Of a stretch of 47,453 nt of DNA, positions 23,592-32,715 are shown piece by piece. Within the stretch, counting starts at the first letter, position 1. Every line of letters starts with the position of its first letter. The notes beneath the pieces were generated by a model. That model had not been told where the DNA came from. It did no database searches and saw nothing but the letters and a program-made list of their open reading frames with translations. The stretch is from Alteromonadaceae bacterium UBA2620 (GTDB taxonomy: Bacteria; Pseudomonadota; Gammaproteobacteria; Enterobacterales; Alteromonadaceae), in NCBI GenBank assembly GCA_002339125.1, contig DDJQ01000073.1, positions 1 through 47,453 on the forward strand, in the 5' to 3' direction. Position numbers and translations under genes: made by a program.

Positions 23592-25913
23592 TTATATTTT
23601 ACAAGCGCCGCCGGCACAGTCGTCATCTTCTTCGATAACCACTTCCTGGGCTGCTGGTTTAGACGCTGTTGCGGTTGTCGACTCAACCGGCGCGTCCGCT
23701 GCACCATCACGGGTGTTATGGTAGTACAGGGTTTTAACGCCCAGCTTGTACGCGGTTAATAAGTCTTTTAACAGTAAGCGCATTGGCACTTTGCCGTTTT
23801 CGTACATAGACGGGTTGTAGCTGGTATTGGCAGAAATCGTCTGATCAACAAACTTTTGCATAATGCCGCACAGTTGCAGATAACCATCGTTAGAGGGGAT
23901 ATCCCACAGCAGTTCGTACTGGTCTTTAAAACGCTCATATTCCGGTACTACCTGTTTAAGTACGCCATCTTTGCTGGACTTAACGCTGATATGGCCGCGT
24001 GGTGGCTCAATACCATTGGTGGCGTTAGAGATCTGCGATGAGGTCTCTGATGGCATCAGTGCCGACAGGGTAGAGTTACGTAAGCCGTGCTCTACGATGT
24101 CTTTGCGCAGACTTTCCCAGTCAAGATGCAGTGGTTCATTGCAAATAGCGTCGAGGTCCTTTTTGTACGTATCAATCGGCAGAATGCCTTGTGAATACGT
24201 GGTTTCGTTAAACTTAGGACATGCGCCTTTTTCTTTAGCCAGATTGTTTGAGGCTTTAAGCAGGTGATACTGCATGGCTTCAAAGGTTTTATGTACCAGG
24301 CTGTTAGCACTGAAATCAGAATATTTAACGCCGTTCTTCGCCAGGTAATAAGCAAAGTTAATTACCCCTATACCCAGGGTACGGCGGTTCATGGTGGCGT
24401 TGTAAGCAGCAGGTACCGGGTAGTCCTGATAATCCAGCAGGCTGTCGAGTGCGCGAACGGCCAGGTCAGACAGTTCCTCAAACTCATCCAGAGACTTAAT
24501 GGCGCCTAAGTTAAAGGCAGACAGCGTACATAGGGCGATTTCACCGTTTTCGTCGTTAACATGCTCAAGTGGCTTGGTAGGTAACGCGATTTCCAGACAC
24601 AGGTTGCTCTGACGAACCGGTGCCACTTTTGGATCGAACGGGCTGTGGGTATTACAGTGATCCACGTTTTGCAGATAAATACGGCCGGTGCTGGCACGTT
24701 CCTGCATAAACAAGCCAAACAGTTCCATGGCTTTAATGCGTTTTTTGCGGATTGACTCGTCCTGCTCGTACTTAACGTACAGTTCTTCAAACTTAGGCTG
24801 GTCGGCGAAGAATGCATCGTACAGGCCGGGTACGTCTGACGGGCTGAACAGCGTGATGTAGTCATCTTTCATCATGCGCTGATACATCAGCTTGTTAAAC
24901 TGCACGCCGTAGTCGAGGTGACGTACACGGTTTTCTTCTACACCACGGTTATTTTTCAGTACCAGCAGTGATTCAACTTCCATATGCCACAACGGATAGA
25001 ACAGCGTTGCTGCACCACCACGGACGCCGCCCTGAGAGCAGCTCTTAACCGCCGTTTGGAAGTACTTGTAAAAAGGGATACAACCTGTGTGGAACGCTTC
25101 ACCGCCGCGGATAGGGCTGCCCAGTGCACGGATACGACCAGCATTAACACCGATACCGGCACGCTGACTGACGTACTTAACAATGGCACTGGCTGTGGCG
25201 TTAATTGAATCAAGGCTGTCGCCGGTTTCAATTAATACACAAGAGCTGAACTGACGGGTAGGGGTACGCACGCCCGACATGATAGGAGTAGGCAAAGATA
25301 GTTTGAACGTAGACGTTGCATCGTAAAAACGACGAACGTATTGCAAACGGGTTTCTTTCGGGTAGTTGGCAAACAAACAGGCCGCTACCAGAATATACAG
25401 GAACTGAGCGCTTTCGTAGATCTCACCCGTTACACGGTTCTGCACCAGATATTTACCTTCCAGCTGTTTAACGGCCGCATAGCTGAAGTTCATGTCACGC
25501 CAGTGATCGATATAACTATCCATCTCGGCAAATTCTTCTGGCGTGTAGTCTTCTAACAAGTGAGTATCATACTTACCCATGTCGACCATACGAGCCACAT
25601 GATTAAACAACTTCGGTGGCTCAAATTCACCAAACGCCTTTTTACGTAGGTGGAAAATCGCCAGACGAGCTGCAAGGTACTGGTAATCCGGTGCTTCAGT
25701 TGAAATCAGATCTGCTGCTGATTTAATGAGGGTTTCATGGATCTCGGCGGTTTTGATACCGTCGTAAAACTGAATGTGGGCTTTTATTTCTACCTGTGAC
25801 ACTGAGACATTGTTCAGCCCCTTTGCTGCCCAGGTAATAACTTTGTGAATTTTCTCCAGATCAATGGGCTCTTTTTCACCATTGCGTTTGGTGACAGATA
25901 AATTGTTATTCAT
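23592..25913 (-). CDS. nrdA: class Ia ribonucleotide reductase alpha subunit NrdA
   Basis: NrdA reduces ribonucleoside diphosphates to deoxyribonucleotides. The 773-residue protein opens with an ATP-cone (KRNGEKEPIDLEKIHKVI), the overall-activity site. The catalytic core shows the first redox Cys in SSCVLIETGD, the active-site Cys and Glu in NLCLEI, and the other redox Cys in ALCTLSAFNLGAI. The C-terminal pair in DDCAGGACKI passes electrons from thioredoxin or glutaredoxin. The start follows a roughly 360-base leader, and the promoter is overlapped by NrdR boxes. Confidence 0.97.
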   Translation of the reverse strand: MNNNLSVTKRNGEKEPIDLEKIHKVITWAAKGLNNVSVSQVEIKAHIQFYDGIKTAEIHETLIKSAADLISTEAPDYQYLAARLAIFHLRKKAFGEFEPPKLFNHVARMVDMGKYDTHLLEDYTPEEFAEMDSYIDHWRDMNFSYAAVKQLEGKYLVQNRVTGEIYESAQFLYILVAACLFANYPKETRLQYVRRFYDATSTFKLSLPTPIMSGVRTPTRQFSSCVLIETGDSLDSINATASAIVKYVSQRAGIGVNAGRIRALGSPIRGGEAFHTGCIPFYKYFQTAVKSCSQGGVRGGAATLFYPLWHMEVESLLVLKNNRGVEENRVRHLDYGVQFNKLMYQRMMKDDYITLFSPSDVPGLYDAFFADQPKFEELYVKYEQDESIRKKRIKAMELFGLFMQERASTGRIYLQNVDHCNTHSPFDPKVAPVRQSNLCLEIALPTKPLEHVNDENGEIALCTLSAFNLGAIKSLDEFEELSDLAVRALDSLLDYQDYPVPAAYNATMNRRTLGIGVINFAYYLAKNGVKYSDFSANSLVHKTFEAMQYHLLKASNNLAKEKGACPKFNETTYSQGILPIDTYKKDLDAICNEPLHLDWESLRKDIVEHGLRNSTLSALMPSETSSQISNATNGIEPPRGHISVKSSKDGVLKQVVPEYERFKDQYELLWDIPSNDGYLQLCGIMQKFVDQTISANTSYNPSMYENGKVPMRLLLKDLLTAYKLGVKTLYYHNTRDGAADAPVESTTATASKPAAQEVVIEEDDDCAGGACKI

Positions 25914-26165
25914 TTTAGTGGCCGTTTGTCAGTTAGCGCTATTCGCGGGGCAAGTTTGCACTGCCCGATTTGTTTTAAATTATTAATTTCGAAGGGATCC
26001 ATCGGCGATCGCTTCGATCCGTGAATGTTTAATCCGCCTGAGAAATACCTGCATCAGCCGGTTTTTTAAACAAGACTGCTATCGGATAACCACAAGATAG
26101 TGAGGTTTTGACTTTAATGCAACCCAATATCTGGTGCTTAATTCATCGATCAAAACAAGGCCGGT

Positions 26166-26191
26166 AAAAGGTTAGTATTGACTAACCTTTT
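26166..26191. repeat. perfect 11-bp hairpin in the nrdA leader
   Basis: AAAAGGTTAGT (26166-26176) and ACTAACCTTTT (26181-26191) pair perfectly around a 4-base loop. The element lies about 80 bases downstream of the predicted nrdA transcript start and about 250 bases before the start codon. It ends in TTTT on both strands, so it could act as a weak terminator or attenuator, or as an operator. The remaining leader, 25914-26165, shows no convincing coding sequence. Confidence 0.55.
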
Positions 26192-26280
26192 AGGTTTGAA
26201 CAAAGCAAGATTTGAATGAATGCAAGCACTTTAGATTTTTTTTGCGATCGCTTAAAACAATTTATTCCGAATATTTAATT

Positions 26281-26309
26281 TTTATAAATATGCGATATAT
26301 AGTGTCCAA
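26281..26309 (-). promoter_or_regulatory. sigma-70 promoter of nrdA-nrdB-yfaE
   Basis: On the minus strand TTGGAC (26304-26309) and TATAAA (26281-26286) are separated by exactly 17 bases. The spacer contains one NrdR box, so bound NrdR should block polymerase. The transcript start would be near 26274, leaving a leader of about 360 bases. Confidence 0.7.
26290..26305 (-). promoter_or_regulatory. NrdR box, promoter-proximal (downstream)
   Basis: ATGCGATATATAGTGT (plus strand) is a 16-base match to the NrdR-box pattern (ACACTATATATAGTGT-like), strong in its right half. It lies in the -10/-35 spacer of the nrdA promoter and is paired with a second box 32 bases away. Confidence 0.75.
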
Positions 26310-26321
26310 CTAAAAACATGG

Positions 26322-26337
26322 ACACTATATATTGTGT
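26322..26337 (-). promoter_or_regulatory. NrdR box, promoter-distal (upstream)
   Basis: ACACTATATATTGTGT (plus strand) is an almost ideal NrdR box. It starts 32 bases from the first box, about three helical turns, the usual spacing for cooperative NrdR binding. It sits 4 bases from the last base of ubiG. Confidence 0.85.
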
Positions 26338-26341
26338 TTCG

Positions 26342-27055
26342 TCAAGATTTTTCACATTGCAAAATGTAGTTGACGTCAACATTCCGATCCGATAGTACGA
26401 ACGCCTGATTAAAGGGATCAAAATGCAAACCAGTGGCAGATCGGGTAAACAGACCGGCCTGATCGGCAATTTTTATCAGCTCAGACGGTTTGAGAAAGCG
26501 TTGATACTGGTGCGTACCCTTAGGTACCCACTGTAATACGTACTCAGCTGCCACAATGCCCATCAGATAAGCTTTAAGATTGCGGTTTAAGGTGGAAAAA
26601 AACACCTTGCCGCCAGGCTTAACCAATTTGGCACAGGCACTGATCACCGAAGCCGGGTCGGGCACATGCTCAAGCATCTCCATACAGGTTACTACGTCGA
26701 AAGATTCAGGCTGTTCGGCTGCCAGGGTTTCCACACTCACGCAGCGATAATCGACTTTAACACCTGTTTCCAGACTGTGTAGCTGAGCAATTTCCAGTGA
26801 GGCACTGGCCATGTCGATACCGGTAACCTCGGCCCCTCGTGCTGCCAGTGACTCAGCGAGAATGCCGCCGCCACAGCCTACATCGAGGATCCGCTTGCCA
26901 AATAGGCCTTCGCACTTTTCTTCTATAAAGGAAAGGCGTAATGGGTTGATGGCATGTAAAGGTTTAAACTGGCCTTGTGGGTCCCACCAGTGGGCAGCGA
27001 TTTCAGAAAACTTGTCGATTTCCGTTTGATCTACATTTTGCTGTGTTTCTGTCAT
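26342..27055 (-). CDS. ubiG: ubiquinone biosynthesis O-methyltransferase UbiG
   Basis: UbiG performs both O-methylations of ubiquinone synthesis using SAM. The 237-residue protein has the class I SAM-binding motif ILDVGCGGGILAE and the later segments VTCMEMLEHVPDP and PGGKVFFSTLNRN. The FSEIAAHWWDPQGQFKPLH start region is typical of UbiG. It is divergent from gyrA, as in E. coli, and is followed at once by the nrdA control region. The 290-base ubiG-gyrA gap contains a small hairpin (GATCC with GGATC, flanked by GCGT and ACGC, 27263-27287) and no coding sequence. Confidence 0.95.
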   Translation of the reverse strand: MTETQQNVDQTEIDKFSEIAAHWWDPQGQFKPLHAINPLRLSFIEEKCEGLFGKRILDVGCGGGILAESLAARGAEVTGIDMASASLEIAQLHSLETGVKVDYRCVSVETLAAEQPESFDVVTCMEMLEHVPDPASVISACAKLVKPGGKVFFSTLNRNLKAYLMGIVAAEYVLQWVPKGTHQYQRFLKPSELIKIADQAGLFTRSATGLHFDPFNQAFVLSDRNVDVNYILQCEKS

Positions 27056-27345
27056 GAGCGTGAGTTTTCATCTTACCTGAAGTTAAAAATCCGCTTTACA
27101 TTACCGTAAATCGGCAATCTGCACATGGCTTATTTGCAGCTGGGTTTTGCAATCGCGCAAAAAATAAACGCTTAGGAGATAACTGAAGGTAAGGATGCAT
27201 TAATCACTACATAAATGCTGATATGGGTGATAAACTCATTGGTTAATTAGAAGACCCCCAATGCGTGATCCAAGGGGATCCGGACGCAGGATCGTCAGGT
27301 ATCTGCAGGATTGCGACAAACTTATAATAAGGGACCAAGCAGTTT

Positions 27346-30027
27346 ATGACTGATAACGCCAAAGAAATTCTCCCCGTTAATATAGAGGAAGAGCTCAAAA
27401 CGTCGTATCTGGATTATGCGATGAGCGTTATTGTTGGGCGCGCGCTGCCCGACGTACGTGATGGCTTAAAACCAGTACACCGCCGTGTACTGTTTGCCAT
27501 GAATGAGTTGAAGAATGACTTTAACAAACCTTATAAAAAATCTGCCCGTGTAGTGGGTGACGTCATTGGTAAATATCACCCCCACGGTGATTCTGCCGTA
27601 TACGATACCATCGTTCGTATGGCGCAGCCTTTCTCCTTGCGCTATATGCTGGTTGACGGACAGGGTAACTTTGGCTCGGTCGACGGCGACTCCGCCGCAG
27701 CAATGCGTTACACCGAAGTACGGATGGCAAAGATTGCTCACGAATTGCTTGCCGATCTGGAAAAAGAAACCGTGGATTTTGTGCCTAACTACGACGGCAC
27801 AGAGCATATTCCTGACGTACTGCCAACTAAAATTCCTAACCTGCTGGTAAACGGGTCTTCAGGTATTGCCGTAGGGATGGCAACCAACATTCCACCGCAC
27901 AACCTCACCGAAATTGTTAACGGTTGTATTGCATTAATTGACGAACCGTCACTGGATGTTGACCAGTTGATGGAGTACATCCCTGGTCCGGATTTTCCAA
28001 CCGCGGCTTTAATCAGTGGCCGAAAAGGGATTGTTGATGCTTATCGTACCGGTCGTGGCAAAATTTACATGCGTGCCCGGGCCGAAATCGAAACCGAAGA
28101 CAACGGCAAAGAAACTATCATCGTTACGGAAATTCCGTATCAGGTAAACAAAGCTCGTCTGATCGAAAAGATTGCAGAATTAGTTAAAGAGAAACGTATT
28201 GAAGGCGTCTCTGCACTGCGTGATGAGTCTGACAAAGACGGTATGCGTATTGTTGTGGAAGTTAAACGCAACGAATCTGCCGAAGTGCTGCTTAACCACC
28301 TGTATGCCAATACCCAGTTACAAACTGTATTCGGGATTAATATGGTGGCGCTGGATAACAACCAGCCAAAAGTGTTTAACCTCAAGGAAATCCTGCAGGC
28401 GTTTATCCTGCACCGCCGCGAAGTGGTTACCCGCAGAACAGTCTACGAGCTGCGTAAGGCCCGCGACCGCGCGCATATCCTTGAAGGCCTGGCCATTGCA
28501 CTGGTTAATATCGATCCGGTGATTGAGCTGATCAAAGCCTCACCAAGTCCTTCTGAAGCAAAACAAGCGTTAGTGGCTTCTGGCTGGGAGCTGGGTGATG
28601 TAGCGGAAATGCTGCAACGTGCTGGTAATGATGCGGCGCGCCCGGACTGGCTGGAACCGGAATTTGGTATTCGCGACGGCAAATACTACCTGACTGAGCA
28701 ACAGGCTCAGGCGATTCTGGACCTGCGCTTACACAAGTTAACCGGTCTTGAACACGAAAAAATCCTCGACGAATACAAGCAACTGCTCGAGCTGATTGCC
28801 GAGTTACTGCACATTCTGGGTAGCCCTGAGCGCCTGATGGAAGTCATTCGCGAAGAACTGGAAAAAGTGCGTGACGAGTTCGGCGATGAGCGCCGAACAG
28901 AAATCACCGCAGCCAGCCACGACATTGATTTAGAAGATCTGATTGAACGTGAAGAAGTGGTTGTAACTCTGTCTCACGAAGGTTACGTGAAGTACCAGAA
29001 ATTGACTGAGTACGAAGCGCAGCGTCGTGGTGGTCGCGGTAAGTCAGCTACCAAAATGAAAGATGAAGACTTCATTGAGAAGCTGCTGGTTGCCAATACC
29101 CACGATCATATCCTGTGTTTCTCAACCCGTGGCCGTCTGTACTGGCTGAAGGTCTATCAATTACCACTGGCCAGCCGTAATGCCCGTGGTCGTCCGATTG
29201 TCAACATTCTGCCGCTGGAAGATGATGAGCGTATCACCGCTATCCTGCCGATTAAGGAATTCGAGGAAGACAAGTTTGTATTGATGGCTACGGCCAATGG
29301 TGTGGTGAAGAAAACCAGCCTGACCATGTACTCACGTCCTCGTTCAAGCGGTATCATTGCAGTTAACCTGAATGACGGTGACGAACTGATTGGTGTTGCG
29401 ATTACCCATGGCGATGACGACATTATGCTGTTCTCTGATGCCGGTAAGGTGGTTCGCTTTAACGAGAAGCTGCGTGATTCTGAAACCGGTGCCGTTAAGC
29501 TGGATCCGGAAACCGGTGAAGAGCTGCTGGCACTGCGTCCAATGGGCCGAACTGCTACAGGTGTTCGTGGTATTAAGATGCCGGATGGCCAGAAAGTTGT
29601 GTCGCTAATCGTGCCTCGTGGTGATGGTGCGGTACTGACAGCCACCGAAAACGGCTACGGTAAACGTACACCACTGGAAGATTACCCGGCCAAGAGCCGT
29701 GCAACCCAGGGGGTTGTGTCGATTAAAGTCTCGGACCGTAACGGCAAGGTTGTCGGTGCGGTACAGGTAGATGAAAACGACGAAATCATGCTGATCAGTA
29801 ATGCCGGTACGCTGGTAAGAACCCGGGTGAGTGAAGTCTCTACCGTTGGGCGAAATACCCAGGGCGTGAGACTGATCCGTACCGGTGAAAACGAGCAACT
29901 GGTTGCATTACAACGCATCGAAGAAATCGAAGACGCTGAATTAATAGAAGCTGAAGGCGATGAAGCCGAAGCCGTCGATACCAACGCCGCGCAAGACGGT
30001 GCAGATGAGTCAACGACAGACGAATAA
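27346..30027 (+). CDS. gyrA: DNA gyrase subunit A
   Basis: GyrA forms the breakage-reunion part of gyrase, which introduces negative supercoils. The 893-residue protein has the catalytic Tyr122 in AMRYTEVRMAK. The quinolone-resistance region HPHGDSAVYD has the sensitive-type Ser83 and Asp87. The C-terminal half shows the beta-pinwheel, including the GyrA box segment QRRGGRGKSA. It ends in a long acidic tail (from about residue 855), which in E. coli modulates wrapping. A TATAAT at 27323-27328 lies too close to the start to be an obvious promoter. Confidence 0.98.
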   Translation: MTDNAKEILPVNIEEELKTSYLDYAMSVIVGRALPDVRDGLKPVHRRVLFAMNELKNDFNKPYKKSARVVGDVIGKYHPHGDSAVYDTIVRMAQPFSLRYMLVDGQGNFGSVDGDSAAAMRYTEVRMAKIAHELLADLEKETVDFVPNYDGTEHIPDVLPTKIPNLLVNGSSGIAVGMATNIPPHNLTEIVNGCIALIDEPSLDVDQLMEYIPGPDFPTAALISGRKGIVDAYRTGRGKIYMRARAEIETEDNGKETIIVTEIPYQVNKARLIEKIAELVKEKRIEGVSALRDESDKDGMRIVVEVKRNESAEVLLNHLYANTQLQTVFGINMVALDNNQPKVFNLKEILQAFILHRREVVTRRTVYELRKARDRAHILEGLAIALVNIDPVIELIKASPSPSEAKQALVASGWELGDVAEMLQRAGNDAARPDWLEPEFGIRDGKYYLTEQQAQAILDLRLHKLTGLEHEKILDEYKQLLELIAELLHILGSPERLMEVIREELEKVRDEFGDERRTEITAASHDIDLEDLIEREEVVVTLSHEGYVKYQKLTEYEAQRRGGRGKSATKMKDEDFIEKLLVANTHDHILCFSTRGRLYWLKVYQLPLASRNARGRPIVNILPLEDDERITAILPIKEFEEDKFVLMATANGVVKKTSLTMYSRPRSSGIIAVNLNDGDELIGVAITHGDDDIMLFSDAGKVVRFNEKLRDSETGAVKLDPETGEELLALRPMGRTATGVRGIKMPDGQKVVSLIVPRGDGAVLTATENGYGKRTPLEDYPAKSRATQGVVSIKVSDRNGKVVGAVQVDENDEIMLISNAGTLVRTRVSEVSTVGRNTQGVRLIRTGENEQLVALQRIEEIEDAELIEAEGDEAEAVDTNAAQDGADESTTDE

Positions 30028-30056
30028 TCCTGCGTTAAAGGATACAACAAGCATCG

Positions 30057-30085
30057 CAAGCGGCTCTTAGTGCCGCTTGTTTTTT
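30057..30085 (+). terminator. intrinsic terminator after gyrA
   Basis: CAAGCGGC (30057-30064) and GCCGCTTG (30072-30079) form an 8-bp stem followed by six T (30080-30085). It separates gyrA from serC. Confidence 0.9.
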
Positions 30086-30163
30086 AGTGTATGTAAGCAT
30101 TATGCCACCAGTAGTAAGATTGCTGGCGGGTGATAATGCTTCCTGACAGTATTTAAGAAGCTC

Positions 30164-31249
30164 ATGAAAAACGTATTCAATTTTAGTGCTGGCCCGGCCA
30201 TGCTGCCGCCCGCAGTGATGGCGCAGGCACAACAGGAATTTATTAACTGGCGTGACAGTGGTTGCTCGGTGATGGAAGTGAGTCACCGCGGTGCAGACTT
30301 TATCGAAATTGCCGCAACAGCGGAACAAGACCTGCGTGACCTGATGAACGTACCGGAAAACTACAAGGTCCTGTTTCTGCAAGGCGGCGGGCGCGGGCAG
30401 TTTGCAGCGGTACCGCTGAATATTTCAAACCAGGACGATACCTCACTGCATCTGGTGAGTGGATCCTGGTCTAAGGGCGCGGTTGCAGAAGCTTCAAAGT
30501 ATAATAATGCCAAAGTGATTGGTGAGGTCGTTGATCATAACGGCTATCAGTTTATGCCTAAGCCGGCAGTCGCCGACATCGATCAAAGCGCGGCGTATCT
30601 GCATTTCTGCCCGAATGAAACCGTGGATGGCATTGCCTACAAATGGTTGCCGGAAGCCGGTGAAGTGCCTCTGGTAGCCGATATGTCGTCGAATATTTTG
30701 TCTGGTCCGGTAGACGTGAGTAAGTACGGTATTATCTATGCCGGTGCGCAAAAGAACATTGGCCCGTCCGGCTTATCGGTAGTGATTGTTCGCGAAGATC
30801 TGGTAGGTAAGGCTCGTCAGAGTACGCCGTCGATTTTCGATTACGAACTGATGGCCAAAAATGACTCCATGTATAACACACCGCCCACCTTTTCCTGGTA
30901 TCTGGCGGGGCTGGTATTTAAATGGCTGAAAGCTCAGGGTGGCGTTGAAGCCATGGCCAGCCTCAATCAGCATAAGGCAGACTCGTTGTATAAAGCCATC
31001 GACGACTCGTCGTTCTACCGCAACAATGTACATCCGGAAAACCGTTCAATTATGAACGTTCCTTTCCATCTGGCCGATCCGGCACTGGATAAAGTGTTCC
31101 TGGAAAAATCTAAACAAGCCGGTTTAATGGCCCTTAAAGGTCACCGTTCGGTAGGGGGTATGCGTGCCAGTATTTATAACGCCATGTCTATTGAAGGGGT
31201 AGAAGCCCTGGTGAGCTTTATGAAAGACTTCGAGGAGCATCACGCATGA
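30164..31249 (+). CDS. serC: phosphoserine aminotransferase SerC
   Basis: SerC is a PLP enzyme that makes 3-phosphoserine for serine synthesis and also acts in pyridoxal phosphate synthesis. The 361-residue protein matches E. coli SerC throughout: NFSAGPAMLPP, VMEVSHRG, GGGRGQFAAVPLN and YAGAQKNIGPSGL with the PLP-binding Lys. The C-terminal GHRSVGGMRASIYNAM is also typical. It overlaps aroA by 4 bases (ATGA), so the two are translationally coupled, as in many gammaproteobacteria. Confidence 0.97.
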   Translation: MKNVFNFSAGPAMLPPAVMAQAQQEFINWRDSGCSVMEVSHRGADFIEIAATAEQDLRDLMNVPENYKVLFLQGGGRGQFAAVPLNISNQDDTSLHLVSGSWSKGAVAEASKYNNAKVIGEVVDHNGYQFMPKPAVADIDQSAAYLHFCPNETVDGIAYKWLPEAGEVPLVADMSSNILSGPVDVSKYGIIYAGAQKNIGPSGLSVVIVREDLVGKARQSTPSIFDYELMAKNDSMYNTPPTFSWYLAGLVFKWLKAQGGVEAMASLNQHKADSLYKAIDDSSFYRNNVHPENRSIMNVPFHLADPALDKVFLEKSKQAGLMALKGHRSVGGMRASIYNAMSIEGVEALVSFMKDFEEHHA

Positions 31250-32535
31250 GTGTAGAGCAGTTAACGTTACAGCCGGTCAACAAAATCGACGGTACCGTCA
31301 ACGTGCCGGGCTCAAAGAGTCTGTCTAACCGGGCCTTGCTACTTGCGGCACTGGCGAAGGGCGAAACCCGCCTGACTAATCTGCTCGATAGTGACGATAT
31401 CCGCCATATGCTGGATGCCCTCAAATTACTGGGTGTTGAATACAGCTTAAGCGATGACAAAACCGAGTGTAAGGTTACCGGCTTAGGCGGCGCGTTTTCG
31501 GTTGATAAACCGCTCAGCTTGTTTTTAGGTAATGCCGGTACCGCCATGCGCCCTTTATGTGCTGCACTGGCCGCCTCGAACGTAACGGTTGAATTAACCG
31601 GCGAACCACGGATGGAAGAACGCCCCATCGGCGACCTGGTTGATGCGCTGCTGGAAGCAGGGGCGGATATTGAGTATTTAAAAAATGCCGGTTATCCGCC
31701 GCTTAAAATCACCGGTAGCCAGTTAAAGGGTGGCGAGTTGTCTGTGGATGGCAGTGTGTCGAGCCAGTTTTTGACGGCCCTGTTAATGGCGGCTCCGTTG
31801 TTTAGCGAAGACACCACTATCGCCATTAAAGGCGAGTTAGTGTCGAAGCCTTATATCGACATTACCCTGGATACCATGGCCAAATTTGGCGTGTCGGTAG
31901 AAAATCAGGATTATCAGCGCTTTGTGATCAAAGCCGGGCAGCAGTATGTGGCACCTAAAACCTTTATGGTAGAAGGAGATGCATCATCGGCATCTTATTT
32001 CCTGGCAGCCGGCGCTATTAAAGGCGGTACGGTCAAGGTGACTGGTATTGGCAAGCAAAGCATCCAGGGCGACATTCGTTTTGCTGATGTACTGGAAGCC
32101 ATGGGCGCTAAAGTTGAATGGTTTGACGATTGTATCGTTATTCATGGTGCGCCGCTTAAAGGGGTGGACATGGATATGAATCATATCCCGGATGCTGCCA
32201 TGACTATTGCGACCACGGCGTTATTTGCCGAAGGGGAAACCTGCATCCGTAACATTTATAACTGGCGGGTAAAAGAAACCGACCGGTTATTTGCAATGGC
32301 CACTGAGCTACGTAAACTGGGTGTGGAAGTAGAAGAAGGGCACGATTATATTCGGGTAACGCCTGGCGCTGTATTACAACATGCTGCTATTGATACCTAT
32401 AACGATCACCGCATTGCCATGTGTTTTTCACTGGTATCTTTAAGTGATACACCGGTAACGATTAACGATCCGGGTTGTACCGCCAAAACTTTCCCCGATT
32501 ATTTCACCCGCTTTGCCACAATCTGTCATCGTTAA
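31246..32535 (+). CDS. aroA: 3-phosphoshikimate 1-carboxyvinyltransferase AroA (EPSP synthase)
   Basis: AroA joins phosphoenolpyruvate to shikimate 3-phosphate in the aromatic pathway. The 429-residue protein is a class I (E. coli-like) enzyme. It has PGSKSLSNRALLLAALAKG, the LFLGNAGTAMRPL loop with the Gly and Pro of glyphosate-sensitive enzymes, DGSVSSQFLTALLM and NWRVKETDRLFAMATELRK. It is coupled to serC by a 4-base overlap; cmk follows behind its own promoter. Confidence 0.97.
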   Translation: MSVEQLTLQPVNKIDGTVNVPGSKSLSNRALLLAALAKGETRLTNLLDSDDIRHMLDALKLLGVEYSLSDDKTECKVTGLGGAFSVDKPLSLFLGNAGTAMRPLCAALAASNVTVELTGEPRMEERPIGDLVDALLEAGADIEYLKNAGYPPLKITGSQLKGGELSVDGSVSSQFLTALLMAAPLFSEDTTIAIKGELVSKPYIDITLDTMAKFGVSVENQDYQRFVIKAGQQYVAPKTFMVEGDASSASYFLAAGAIKGGTVKVTGIGKQSIQGDIRFADVLEAMGAKVEWFDDCIVIHGAPLKGVDMDMNHIPDAAMTIATTALFAEGETCIRNIYNWRVKETDRLFAMATELRKLGVEVEEGHDYIRVTPGAVLQHAAIDTYNDHRIAMCFSLVSLSDTPVTINDPGCTAKTFPDYFTRFATICHR

Positions 32536-32635
32536 GACAGAATTATTCTCTACTATCAATTGCGCTGGTCTCAGGGCCAGCGTGCATTCGCTACAGACTT
32601 AGGTATTATGCCCGGGTATTTATTGACGTGTATCA

Positions 32636-32663
32636 TTGCCAATTGAGCTTACACGGGTATAAT
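32636..32663 (+). promoter_or_regulatory. promoter of cmk (and rpsA)
   Basis: TTGCCA (32636-32641) and a perfect TATAAT (32658-32663) are separated by 16 bases, about 50 bases before the cmk start codon. It likely drives cmk and contributes to rpsA expression. Confidence 0.65.
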
Positions 32664-32715
32664 TGCCGCCGTTTTCGAGTTGTTATTAACATTTTATTAA
32701 ATAAATGGAGCAGGT

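Noticed and set aside
25983..26054. 23-codon ORF in the nrdA leader
   Set aside because: It starts at an ATG at 26054 with no ribosome site and has no conserved feature I can recognise.
26003..26252. repeated GCGATCGC sites in the nrdA leader
   Set aside because: Two copies here and one in the flagellin gene are compatible with chance; no array or consistent spacing is seen.
27323..27328. perfect TATAAT before gyrA as its promoter
   Set aside because: A start from it would fall about 10 bases before the ATG and lose the AGGGA ribosome site, and no -35 is visible.
27574..27610. quinolone-resistance change in gyrA
   Set aside because: Residues 83 and 87 are Ser and Asp, the sensitive type.
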